From Verrucomicrobiota bacterium (GTDB lineage Bacteria; Verrucomicrobiota; Verrucomicrobiia; Verrucomicrobiales; Akkermansiaceae), in NCBI GenBank assembly GCA_017301995.1, contig JAFLEH010000032.1, positions 1 to 64,000 of the forward strand: a stretch of DNA of 64,000 bases, written 5' to 3'. Shown here piece after piece: positions 44,523 to 53,037 of this stretch. The number at the start of each line of letters is the position of its first letter. Position 1 is the first letter of the stretch. Position numbers and translations under genes: made by a program. The notes beneath the pieces were generated by a model. The model had not been told where the DNA came from and ran no database searches. It saw nothing but the letters and a program-made list of their open reading frames with translations.

Positions 44523-45211
44523 TCAAACGGCTCGGTCTGGTTTTGGAATGTGACACGGGCGGACCGGACGAACTCGTGTTCCGGTGTCTGGTCCGGAGGC
44601 TAAGCCGAAGCGGCGGGGAGCCGGAAGTTTTTCCCGTCTGTCTTGGCAGCAAGGAGCGTCTGCTTGAGGACGCCGTGAGCCGCGCCACCGCGCTCGTGGA
44701 AGTGGAGCAATGCGATTTGGTTCTCATTGTCTGGGACCTGAAGCCACTCTGGGACAAGCCTCCGGCAAAGAAGTGCGTGGACGAGGTGAATCTCATTCAC
44801 GGGCTGTTGAAGGACCTCAAACCAACCGTGAAGAGGCGTATCCGTTTGCTTTGCCTGACATGGGAATTGGAAACCTGGCTGATAGCCGAGGACCGCGCGG
44901 TGAGAGATTACCTTTCGACACCCGCCCACCCCTGCGACTTTACCGCACCCGCAAAGCTGGAAAAGGTGGACGATCCCAAATCGCACCTCAACAAGGCATT
45001 CACCAACTTCCGGGGCAGAAGCCGCCGTTACGAGGATCGCATCGAGGCGATCAAACTCGTCCAAAAATGGCCGGATCTAAAGCGCGTCGGAAAGGTGCCG
45101 TCCTTCAAGCGCTTCGCGACCTTGTTGACTGGAAGCGAATCCCCCGCCTTTCACCAATGCGGTGGCGCATGCAACGATCTTGCACACCAGGGATCAAGAA
45201 TGGGTGTTTGA
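44519..45211 (+). CDS. Small DUF4276/TOPRIM-like protein coupled to the AAA ATPase
   Basis: A 230-residue protein starting at GTG 44519 in a four-base overlap with the ATPase stop. GLVLECDTGGPDELVFRCLV near the N-terminus resembles the acidic Glu-Gly/Asp motif and first helix of TOPRIM-like DUF4276 proteins. VLIVWDLKPLW near 75 could carry the next Asp. LTWELETWLIAE near 120 recalls the ELExWLLAD motif of DUF4276. ATPase-plus-TOPRIM pairs are a common antiphage plan (Gabija, PARIS, OLD class 2). The last ~25 residues look unrelated to the rest, so the 3' end may be shifted; another frame (from 45162) reads more protein-like. Confidence 0.6.
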   Translation: MIKRLGLVLECDTGGPDELVFRCLVRRLSRSGGEPEVFPVCLGSKERLLEDAVSRATALVEVEQCDLVLIVWDLKPLWDKPPAKKCVDEVNLIHGLLKDLKPTVKRRIRLLCLTWELETWLIAEDRAVRDYLSTPAHPCDFTAPAKLEKVDDPKSHLNKAFTNFRGRSRRYEDRIEAIKLVQKWPDLKRVGKVPSFKRFATLLTGSESPAFHQCGGACNDLAHQGSRMGV

Positions 45212-45463
45212 TGTGCTGGCCATCCTCGCCAGCCGCGCTGCCAATATCATTCTGGGCCCGGCCGCGACGTGGCACGCAGCCCGGCCGCCGAGCGACGCCT
45301 GCTTATTCTCTCGCCCCTACGGCAAGCCCTCGCGTCCCAGCAAGGAATCCTGCGCCGTCCGCAACCGGTTCGTCCTAACCAGAGCGGCCGCCCGTTTCAT
45401 CCCGCATGTCGCTCCGGGCGGCTCGCTGGCCGACGACATGGCGGAAGTCCCTGAATCCCCGAT
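45212..45463. other. Intergenic stretch with possible decayed coding sequence
   Basis: Between the TOPRIM-like gene and the convergent GH43, one frame reads EWVFDVLAILASRAANIILG and another reads AERRLLILSPLRQALASQQG. Both have the amphipathic look of real protein but lie in different frames. This suggests a frameshifted remnant. No family was recognised. Confidence 0.3.
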
Positions 45464-47080
45464 TCACCCGCCAATCTCCCGATAGACAAACCTCTCGAAA
45501 TCCGCCGGGAGGCGGGAACCGGTGATATCCTGGCAGCAAATGCCAACAAACGCGCCGGTGAAACCGAGGTGGTTGTGGTCGTCGGATAGAATGGCGGCAT
45601 TGAGGACCGGACCGATCGGTTGCCATTGGGCACCCGACAGCCGGTACTCGAAGCGCAGTTCGGCGCGGTTCATTGTCAGGCGCATATCGACCGTGCCGGC
45701 GTCCGGAATGGGAACGTCGTCCCCGAGCACCTCGCAACTGTGTCCGGCGTCGGTGACGATGATATTGAGGGTCCGCCCGAGGTTCTCATCCCGGCTGATG
45801 CGGAGGTAGCAGTGGTTTTCGGTATCGTAATAGGCGATCAGCCCGGCCATTTGTTGGAAGGTGACCGGTTCGAACTCGACCGAGGTTTCCGCGGAGACAT
45901 CGAATGCCTGCACCCTGCGGGCGACCAGGCTTTGGCGGAAGGTGCTAACCGTCGGCTCCATTCCTTTCAGCCGGAGGAAACCGGGACGCTCCGTCAGGCT
46001 GAGCCAATCCTCGGAAACCGGTTGCCGCAGGCTTTGGAAATGGGCGTCGAGTTCCGGTCTATCAAACGAACCGTCCCAGGATTCCGCTGGAAACGGCGCG
46101 GGTGAATGGCCGGCGGGAAAAGGCGCCTCCGCGGACGCCAGCGGACCGCCGTGCTCCAGATAGAGCCATCCGTCGTCTTTCCACACGCATTTCTGGATGG
46201 CGGTTTCCCGGCCCAGGGTGCAGTGTTTTCCATCGATCGGCCGCCCGCAAAGGTGGGCGAGATACCACTCGCCTTCCGGGGTTTCCACCAGCGAGCCGTG
46301 CCCGGTTTTTTGCAGCGGCGCCTCCGGATGACCCCACGCGGTTAGCAAATGGGTTTCCGGATGGAGTTCATACGGGCCGGCCAACTCGCGCGACCGCGCC
46401 AGAGTGCATGCGTGCGCGTACTCGGTCCCGCCTTCGGCGGTTAGGAGATAATACCAACCGCCGCGCTTGTAGAGATGCGGGCCTTCCACCAAGCCGCGCT
46501 CGGTTCCCAGGAAAATGTTGGTCACCGGCCCCACCAGCCGTTTGGCACGCGGGCAGAATTCCTGCAGCAGAATACCGGCGAACCGGTTGTTCCGCTTGCG
46601 GTGGTCCCACAGCATGTTGACGAACCACTTGCGGCCGTCGTCATCGTGAAACAGCGAGGGATCGAAGCCGCTGCTGTTGAGATATACCGGCTCCGACCAC
46701 GGCCCTTCGATGGACGGTGCCGTCACCAGATAGTTGTGGGCGATTTTGTAGGCGTTGCCTTTCCACGATTTCACATCGGTGTAGATCAGATGGAAAACGC
46801 CGTCGGAATAGGACAAACACGGCGCCCAGATCCCGCCGGAATCCGGATTTCCCAACATATCCAACTGGCTCCGCCGGACCAGCGGGCGGGTCAGCAAACG
46901 CCAGTTCGCCAGATCCCGCGAATGATGGATCTGCACCCCGGGAAACCACTCGAAGGTGGACGTGGCGATATAATAATCTCCACCCACCCGCAGGATCGAC
47001 GGATCCGGATTGAAACCCGGCAAAATCGGATTGCGGATCGCGGCGTGGTCGGATGATTCGGAATGAAACGGTTTATTCAT
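45464..47080 (-). CDS. xynB: Intracellular GH43 beta-xylosidase (XynB/GH43_11-like)
   Basis: A 538-residue enzyme with no signal peptide, so it should hydrolyse imported xylo-oligomers in the cytoplasm. NPILPGFNPDPSILRVGGDYY (base Asp near 27), TFEWFPGVQIHHSRDLANW, SSGFDPSLFHDDDG (second Asp) and VEGPHLYKRGGWYY (acid Glu near 200) match the XynB type closely. The C-terminal ~200 residues form the beta-sandwich typical of this subfamily (RPGFLRLKG ... AGLIAYYDTENHCYLRI). Length matches the family (about 535). It lies 39 bases after the LacI-family gene, and a LacI-like palindrome overlaps its first codons. Confidence 0.93.
   Translation of the reverse strand: MNKPFHSESSDHAAIRNPILPGFNPDPSILRVGGDYYIATSTFEWFPGVQIHHSRDLANWRLLTRPLVRRSQLDMLGNPDSGGIWAPCLSYSDGVFHLIYTDVKSWKGNAYKIAHNYLVTAPSIEGPWSEPVYLNSSGFDPSLFHDDDGRKWFVNMLWDHRKRNNRFAGILLQEFCPRAKRLVGPVTNIFLGTERGLVEGPHLYKRGGWYYLLTAEGGTEYAHACTLARSRELAGPYELHPETHLLTAWGHPEAPLQKTGHGSLVETPEGEWYLAHLCGRPIDGKHCTLGRETAIQKCVWKDDGWLYLEHGGPLASAEAPFPAGHSPAPFPAESWDGSFDRPELDAHFQSLRQPVSEDWLSLTERPGFLRLKGMEPTVSTFRQSLVARRVQAFDVSAETSVEFEPVTFQQMAGLIAYYDTENHCYLRISRDENLGRTLNIIVTDAGHSCEVLGDDVPIPDAGTVDMRLTMNRAELRFEYRLSGAQWQPIGPVLNAAILSDDHNHLGFTGAFVGICCQDITGSRLPADFERFVYREIGG
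47061..47078. promoter_or_regulatory. Candidate LacI-family operator overlapping the XynB start
   Basis: GAATGAAACGGTTTATTC is an 18-base palindrome with seven of nine pairs matching and a central CG. It overlaps codons 1-7 of the GH43 gene and lies just downstream of the LacI-family gene. Bound repressor would block initiation or elongation. It is partly constrained by coding, so chance is not excluded. Confidence 0.5.
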
Positions 47081-47119
47081 AGGTCGGATGGATAGCTGGG
47101 GGAATTGTCGTGCCGGGGA

Positions 47120-48163
47120 TCAGGTTGTTTCGCCCTGGATCAGAGTGGGACGGAACACTGCGGAGGGGATCGACGTGGCCGCGCCCCCCTCCACCAACTC
47201 GAACGCCATGGCCGCTGCCTGGCGGCCCATTTCGTAGGTTGGAATCCGCATGGTTGTTAGTCGAAGCCAGGCGCACATCGAGGCATAGTCGCCATTGAAT
47301 CCGGCGATGGCGAGCGATTCGGGAATCCGCCGGTTGTTCACGTAGGCGGTGCGCGCGATCAGGTTCGCCAGATCGTCGTCGTAGGCGACCACCGCGTCAT
47401 GTTCGGCGATCTTCCGCCAATCCTCCGGCGCGAGTTCGACATCGGGTCCGACGACGCCCGCGGTCCGGACGGTTAGAAAAACCGGATTGCGGCCGGCTTT
47501 CTCCATCGCCTTGCGGAATCCCTTGGCGCGGTCGGCGGCGCTGTGGTGCATCTTTTCGGCGGGCGGTCCGTCGTCGGTGGTCCGCTGGACATAGGCGATC
47601 CTGCGGTAGCCGCGGTCCAACAGATGTTTGGTGGCCTGAACCGCGCCCCATTCGTCATCGACGTAAACCGAATTCGTGCGATGCCGGTCGTTGACGAAAA
47701 CGACCGGCATGCGCGCGGCCTGGATGCGTTGATAGATCCGGTCGGCCAGTTCGTTGTAGCTCTCGATCACGAGCGCGTCCAAATTCCGCTCGCTGAAGAC
47801 CGAAGGCATCGCCTTGGTGATGTCCTCCGCGTCTCGGGGAAGGCGGATCAGGGTCATCCGGTAGCCGTGCTCCTCCGCCACGTCGTGGACCCCGGCCATA
47901 TATCCATACGGGGTGCTGGTGAACTGTCCGGTTTTGGCGATGAAATAGCCGATGGTGTTGAATCGGTTGGAGCGGATCGAGCGCGCGCCGGAATGTGGCT
48001 GATAGTTCAGATCCGCCGCCGTCTTGCGGACCCGGTCGATCGTTTCCTGCTGGAGTTTGATGTTCGATCCCGGCCTCGGACGAAGGGCATGGGACACCGC
48101 GGCGGTGCTCAGCCCGGTTTCGCGGGCGATATCCCTGATGGTGATCCTTGGTCCTGTGGGCAT
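47120..48163 (-). CDS. LacI-family transcriptional regulator
   Basis: A 347-residue regulator. Residues 8-30 form the helix-turn-helix (ITIRDIARETGLSTAAVSHAL), followed by the hinge helix region LNYQPHSGARSIRS. The periplasmic-binding-protein-like sensor spans ~65-340 (IGYFIAKTGQ, RMPVVFVNDRH, VDDEWGAVQATKHLLDRGY, AIAGFNGDYASM). Position between GH127 and the intracellular xylosidase suggests that it senses a pentose or a short xyloside/arabinoside and controls the xylan genes. ATG 48163 is used because it puts the HTH at the usual place; the upstream extension to 48343 has no domain. Confidence 0.93.
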   Translation of the reverse strand: MPTGPRITIRDIARETGLSTAAVSHALRPRPGSNIKLQQETIDRVRKTAADLNYQPHSGARSIRSNRFNTIGYFIAKTGQFTSTPYGYMAGVHDVAEEHGYRMTLIRLPRDAEDITKAMPSVFSERNLDALVIESYNELADRIYQRIQAARMPVVFVNDRHRTNSVYVDDEWGAVQATKHLLDRGYRRIAYVQRTTDDGPPAEKMHHSAADRAKGFRKAMEKAGRNPVFLTVRTAGVVGPDVELAPEDWRKIAEHDAVVAYDDDLANLIARTAYVNNRRIPESLAIAGFNGDYASMCAWLRLTTMRIPTYEMGRQAAAMAFELVEGGAATSIPSAVFRPTLIQGETT

Positions 48164-48437
48164 TGTGTCTCGGGGAATTGGCGACGCTCCCCTCCCCTTG
48201 ATCGGATTTTCGGCCTTGCCTTGCAAGCCAAATTCCGCACCAACACTTTCCGTTAGAAAAATATCGTCCGGATTATCCGAAAAGGAAAGACGGAACCGCC
48301 AACGGACGGCAATGGACGCGAATTTCCAACGAGTTGGAGACATCAGACGGCCAATCCATCAGGCGAACGGCTCTGGCGTCATAACGCATTCATTTTCAAT
48401 TCCACATTCGCGTCCATTCGCGGTTTCCGGGATTTTC

Positions 48438-50840
48438 CTATTGGCCGGGCGCCGGTTTATCGGGTCGGGCAAGGCGGACACCGAAAACCCCGCCCGCGAC
48501 CCATTGTTTGGCGGTGAATCGCACGGTGATCCGGCCATCGGCCGCCTTTTGCAGGACGGTGGCGGGGATGGGAAACCGAAGGTCCATGAAATGGCCGGGG
48601 TTCTTGCCGTCCAGCGCGACGGTTCCCAACAATTCTCCATCAGCCGTAATGTCGAATTTACGGCCCGTATCCCCACCCCAGCAGGTGATTTCCAATTCGG
48701 CCGATTTCTCGCCCCGGGTGTCGAGCGAATATTCGAACCACCGTCCGTCCCGCCAGCGTCGGCCTTCGTGGAGGCCGGTTTTGCTGTCCCCGCTCTTGAA
48801 GGCGTGCTCGACTTCGGATTGTTGTTCGCCCGGTGTCACGGAGTCGATTGTCGCGGCCTCGCGCGCGGCTTTGTCCTTTTCGGCCGCGGCCAGCGCCTCT
48901 TTCCGTTTTGCGAGATCCTCAGCGGTGGTGATTTGCCAGTACATCTGATAGCGCGTGTCGTGGACCATGAAAAACGGTTTGAGCAAGATCCCGTCCGGAA
49001 CCGCCGGTTCCGCGATGCCCTTGATCCGGAAAGCCAGCGGACCGGCCGCGGAATCCCCCGCCACATGTTCCGGAAGGCGATCAAACGGAGCTAACAGCGA
49101 AGGCACCCGGTCCATCGGAACCATGGGTCCGCCCGCCACATGCGACATTCGCCCGGCCCCGGCGCGCAATCCCGGCATGTCCCCCGCCCCGCCCGGTGCC
49201 GCCAGCACCAGCGGACCATATAACAACGACGCCCAATCGGACCCGTCCGGGAGCCGCTCGGCGCTGATCTTCATCGGCAGGGCCACCTCCAAACGGTCGC
49301 CATCCTTCCATTCGCGGCGGATTTCCGCATAACTCCCCGGTTTCGAGTCCGCTTTGATGGTTTTGCCATTCAAACGGAGCGACATGCTCCCGGCGGCGAT
49401 CCATTCCGGATGCCGGACGCGCAGGGTGAAGGTCGAGAGTTTCGCCAGGCTCAGCCGCAGGGCGGATGACGGATCGAAGGGGAACCGGGTTTCCTGCCGA
49501 ATCCGGAAACCGTCGGCCACCTTGAGTTCGGAAGGGATGAAAAGATTCACGAAAACACCATCGGCATCGCGGGCGTAGATGAACCGCCCGTAGAGGCCGG
49601 GATTCTCCATACCGGTGCCCACGCAGCACCAGAAACACTCCTCCGGAGTTGAGTAAACCCGGTAGTGCTGCGGCCGGATCGGCGTGAAATACACATATCC
49701 CGGATCCTGCGGATTGATGCTGGATAGAATATGATTGAATAGCGCCCGCTCGTAAAAATCCACGTAGCCGGCATCCGGTTTCGCGGTGAACAGCGATTCC
49801 GTGAGCCGCAGCATGTTATAGGTGTTGCAGGTCTCCGGCCCCTCGCGGTGCTCCAGCATGTTCCGGTAGTCCGCGGGATCGTTGAAGTGCTCTGAAACGC
49901 TGTTTCCCCCGAAGGCCACCGAGCGGCGGGAGGTCACGTTCTTCCAGAAATACCGCGCCGCCGCGTCCGCGTCGCGGTCTCCGGATAGATTGGCGATCCG
50001 GGAAAAACCGATCACTTTCGGCACCTGGGTGTTCGCGTGCATGCCGGTCAGCCGGTCCTCGCCGCGGGCCAGCGGATCGAGCAATGCGCGGTGGTTGAAC
50101 CGGCGTGCCGCATCGAGGTATTTCCGTTCGCCTGTGATCGCGTGGATATCCGCCAGCGACTCGTTCATGCCGCCGTGTTCATTGCCCAACATTTCCTGCA
50201 TCTTCGCGTCGCTGATGTTGGAAATCGTGGCGAGACACCAATCCCCGAGCTTCAGAAGCATGACGCGCGCTTTCGGACGCCCGGCGTTGAGCGCGGCATC
50301 ACGCAGACCCGCGAAGGTCTTGTGGACATTGTACCAAGGCACCCACTTTTTCCCGACCTCGCCGACGTCCCCCGCGGCGACGGATTTCCAAAGCCCACGG
50401 CTTCCCGGCACACCGCCGATATAGCCATTGCCATTGGCCGTCTGGACTTTCTCCATCTCGGCCAGCATGTAATCGAGGCGTTTGCCGAGTTCCCCGTCCG
50501 GATCGTCGCCGGCCGCGATCATGTCCGCCAGCGCGGATAGATAATGCCCGGCGGTATGTCCGTCCAGCCCCATGCTTTCCCAATTCGGATAGGGCGGCTT
50601 CTTCGGCTGCAATCCCGCCTCGCGGAAAAACGGCGCGAGCAGACGGTCCGGGTCGTGGGCCAACAGATACTTCCGGTTGGCCGACGCCGCTTCCGAGAAC
50701 GGTCCCGGCAGCAACCGCACGGCCGTCAGCGGAAATAGCGATGCCGGCGTCTTGGGTTCCACCGGTGCCCCGGCGGCGGTGGTTAGCATTGCCATGCCAA
50801 GCGCAAGCGGGCGAACGAACGAGAATCGGATGGATTTCAT
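48438..50840 (-). CDS. Secreted GH127 beta-L-arabinofuranosidase (DUF1680)
   Basis: An 800-residue protein with signal peptide (to ~25). DUF1680/GH127 marks are LDGHTAGHYLSALADM, NGNGYIGGVPGSRGLW, YNVHKTFAGLRDA, LGNEHGGMNESLADI, ETCNTYNMLRLTESLF and STPEECFWCCVGTGMEN near 400-415, where the Cys cluster and Glu supply the zinc-bound Cys nucleophile. The C-terminal ~200 residues include a DUF4986-like beta domain. Family members remove beta-L-arabinofuranose from pectic or plant glycoprotein glycans. It lies 38 bases after the GH27 gene on the same strand. ATG 50840 is chosen for the signal peptide. Confidence 0.9.
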   Translation of the reverse strand: MKSIRFSFVRPLALGMAMLTTAAGAPVEPKTPASLFPLTAVRLLPGPFSEAASANRKYLLAHDPDRLLAPFFREAGLQPKKPPYPNWESMGLDGHTAGHYLSALADMIAAGDDPDGELGKRLDYMLAEMEKVQTANGNGYIGGVPGSRGLWKSVAAGDVGEVGKKWVPWYNVHKTFAGLRDAALNAGRPKARVMLLKLGDWCLATISNISDAKMQEMLGNEHGGMNESLADIHAITGERKYLDAARRFNHRALLDPLARGEDRLTGMHANTQVPKVIGFSRIANLSGDRDADAAARYFWKNVTSRRSVAFGGNSVSEHFNDPADYRNMLEHREGPETCNTYNMLRLTESLFTAKPDAGYVDFYERALFNHILSSINPQDPGYVYFTPIRPQHYRVYSTPEECFWCCVGTGMENPGLYGRFIYARDADGVFVNLFIPSELKVADGFRIRQETRFPFDPSSALRLSLAKLSTFTLRVRHPEWIAAGSMSLRLNGKTIKADSKPGSYAEIRREWKDGDRLEVALPMKISAERLPDGSDWASLLYGPLVLAAPGGAGDMPGLRAGAGRMSHVAGGPMVPMDRVPSLLAPFDRLPEHVAGDSAAGPLAFRIKGIAEPAVPDGILLKPFFMVHDTRYQMYWQITTAEDLAKRKEALAAAEKDKAAREAATIDSVTPGEQQSEVEHAFKSGDSKTGLHEGRRWRDGRWFEYSLDTRGEKSAELEITCWGGDTGRKFDITADGELLGTVALDGKNPGHFMDLRFPIPATVLQKAADGRITVRFTAKQWVAGGVFGVRLARPDKPAPGQ

Positions 50841-50878
50841 GGTGGCAGTATGGGATGTGAGATGATCCAGGCCGCGAT

Positions 50879-52642
50879 CTATCGGACGATCAGCCGATAG
50901 AGCCCCGCTCCGTGGGGCGGAAGGTCCCGTGAGAAGGTTTCCTTGAACACGCCGAGGTTCTTGCGCGTCCAGAGATCGCGGACGGCGACTTCGCCGGTTA
51001 GTCCGAGATCGCCGAACGCGACGGCGACGTTCGCCGTTCCGCCTTTGGGCAACGCGGCGGCGTCCGTGCAAACGACGAACGCGATGGATCCCTCCGCGCT
51101 GCGGCGGTCGGGGGACAGCATTCCTTTCGCCTCGAACGCATCATACCCGGCGGGGATATCGAATTCGATCAGGGATTTCGAGTGGGTGCCGATGCCCTCG
51201 AAGCGCGCGCCGTCGTGGGTGAGGTTCTTGCGCGTCTCCCCGTGGCCGGCGCTCGCGGAAATCCAGTTGAGGTCGGTCAGTTTCAGCCTGCCCTTCGGAC
51301 CGGTTAGAACAGGGGCGACCCACGAGGCGTGGTCGAAGTTGAAGTTGTCGCCGCCGTCCCCGACGATGAGGGCGAGCTTCCTGGCGCCATTCAGCGGGAT
51401 CGAGATCTCGGCCACCTCCTTGCCGCGGATCAGCGGGCTGCGGTAGGCCGCTTTGGCCAGATCGTAGGGAAACGAATCGTCCCTGGCGTTGAAAAGGGCG
51501 AGGTAGCGGTCGCGGCTGCCGGGGATCCCGGCGGTCCAGACGATCCGGCCGTCGGTGGTGGATACGTGATGATTGTTAGAACCGCGCTGGTTGACCGCCA
51601 GCACCTCAGGGTTGGTTAGAAGATCGCGGGTGAACGGATCCATCCGGGTCATGTCGCCGCCGAAGATCAGCGGCGAGCGGGCGATGCACCACAGGCTCAT
51701 GCAAAGGATCTGCTCGTCCTTGGTGAAACGGGTGGGGCGGCCGAACTCCACGATGCCGAACGGCAGCATATCCGCGTCCGGCCACGCGCCTTCGGTCCGG
51801 TAGCGGGTCCATTTCTCCAACCGCCCGAACATGCCGCGCAGAGGTTCCCAACGGTCCCAGAAGTCGTCGGAGATCCGCCACATGTTCGCGTTTCGCATCA
51901 CGTGCCCGCCGCGTTCGATCGGCGTGTCCCCCGGCGAGAGACTGAGTACGATCTTGCGGCCGGTCTTGTCGATCGCCTTGCGGATCGCCTCGATTTCCGC
52001 GAGCTGTCCGTCGTCGTAGGCGCGAGAAATGTCATCGCATTTGACGAAGTCCACGCCCCATGAAGCGTAAAGTTGGAATAACGAATCGTAGTAATTCTGG
52101 GCGCCGGGTTTCTTCATGTCCACTCCGAACATATCCGGATTCCACGGGCAGGTGCTGCGGGTGTTGGCGATGTCCGCCGCGCGTGCGGTGGTGCCGGAGA
52201 TGGCCGTGTTTTTCGCGACCGCCTGGCGCGGGATGCCGCGCATGATATGGATGCCGAAGCGGAGGCCTTTGCCGTGGACGTAGTCGGCCAGCTTTTTGAA
52301 ACCGGCACCATTGGCAGCGGATGGAAACTTGGTGGTCGCAGGAAGCAAGCGGCTCAGGTCATCCATTTCCAGCAGCGCTCCGGGTTTGTAATCGTGACCT
52401 TTGGAGTTCGGTTCATACCACTGGATATCCACGGTGAAAATATCGTAGCCGGCGGGTTTGAGATGCTTAGCCATCGCGTCCGCCTGCTCCTTGCACTGCG
52501 CCTCGGTGATGGAGGTGCCGAAGTTATCCCAACTGTTCCATCCCATCGGAGGTGTGGGCGCGAACCCGCGAAACGGAAATTCCTCGGCGGACGCCGATGC
52601 GGCAATCACAAGGCTGGCTAACATTCGGATGGCAGTGTCCAT
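50879..52642 (-). CDS. Secreted GH27 alpha-galactosidase with NPCBM-like domain
   Basis: A 587-residue protein with signal peptide (residues 1-19). The barrel begins APTPPMGWNSWDNFGTSI; the nucleophile Asp is in VDFVKCDDIS near 200 and the acid/base Asp in WRISDDFWDRW near 257. Between the barrel and the final beta domain (~430-535) is an NPCBM/NEW2-type galactose-binding domain (LTDLNWISASAGHGETRKN ... GIGTHSKSLIEFDI). The enzyme removes terminal alpha-galactose, or beta-L-arabinopyranose, which some GH27 also accept and which fits the arabinose theme of GH127 downstream. Which sugar is used cannot be read from sequence. Confidence 0.9.
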   Translation of the reverse strand: MDTAIRMLASLVIAASASAEEFPFRGFAPTPPMGWNSWDNFGTSITEAQCKEQADAMAKHLKPAGYDIFTVDIQWYEPNSKGHDYKPGALLEMDDLSRLLPATTKFPSAANGAGFKKLADYVHGKGLRFGIHIMRGIPRQAVAKNTAISGTTARAADIANTRSTCPWNPDMFGVDMKKPGAQNYYDSLFQLYASWGVDFVKCDDISRAYDDGQLAEIEAIRKAIDKTGRKIVLSLSPGDTPIERGGHVMRNANMWRISDDFWDRWEPLRGMFGRLEKWTRYRTEGAWPDADMLPFGIVEFGRPTRFTKDEQILCMSLWCIARSPLIFGGDMTRMDPFTRDLLTNPEVLAVNQRGSNNHHVSTTDGRIVWTAGIPGSRDRYLALFNARDDSFPYDLAKAAYRSPLIRGKEVAEISIPLNGARKLALIVGDGGDNFNFDHASWVAPVLTGPKGRLKLTDLNWISASAGHGETRKNLTHDGARFEGIGTHSKSLIEFDIPAGYDAFEAKGMLSPDRRSAEGSIAFVVCTDAAALPKGGTANVAVAFGDLGLTGEVAVRDLWTRKNLGVFKETFSRDLPPHGAGLYRLIVR

Positions 52643-53037
52643 GGTCGTGTTGTTCGGGTTTCGATGGCGATGCTTGCCAAGCGATCTTCGCGCGGTCCCG
52701 CAATCCGGGCAACCTGGAACCTCGGCAAGTTCGTAGGACGGTCATATCGTCGGCATTCCTAATCCGGCGGCGGGAATTCCGAGAGGAATCGTTGGAGGCC
52801 GGAAAGAGATCGCGATGGCAAATCGACCCCGAGACCATGCAGGAATGGTCATCACGGACGCCACCTCAATTCGTCTCTTGGAGGGCGGAAGGGAACCGTT
52901 CAAGTGGAGGGCAGGGATTTTCGTGCCACGCGGTTCCGCAATACCGGAGATTTGTGTCACCCCAACAGGAACTTTCGCGCAATGTGTTCTTGCCATCGGT
53001 TGATTTTCCACCATAATCGGGCCATCCGACCCCCCTT
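52643..53037. other. Intergenic region without recognisable gene
   Basis: These 395 bases separate the minus-strand GH27 gene from the plus-strand P-loop gene and should hold both promoters. Short open frames occur on both strands but none has a family pattern, a signal peptide or conserved motifs. No strong hairpin, tRNA or operator-like palindrome was seen. Confidence 0.5.

Noticed and set aside
43344..45211. Calling the ATPase and small protein a PARIS system outright
   Set aside because: AriB is a DUF4435 protein; the small protein here looks closer to DUF4276, and the TOPRIM residues are not certain.
52815..53003. Small open frame between GH27 and the P-loop gene
   Set aside because: No motif or start context, and both strands are equally open here.
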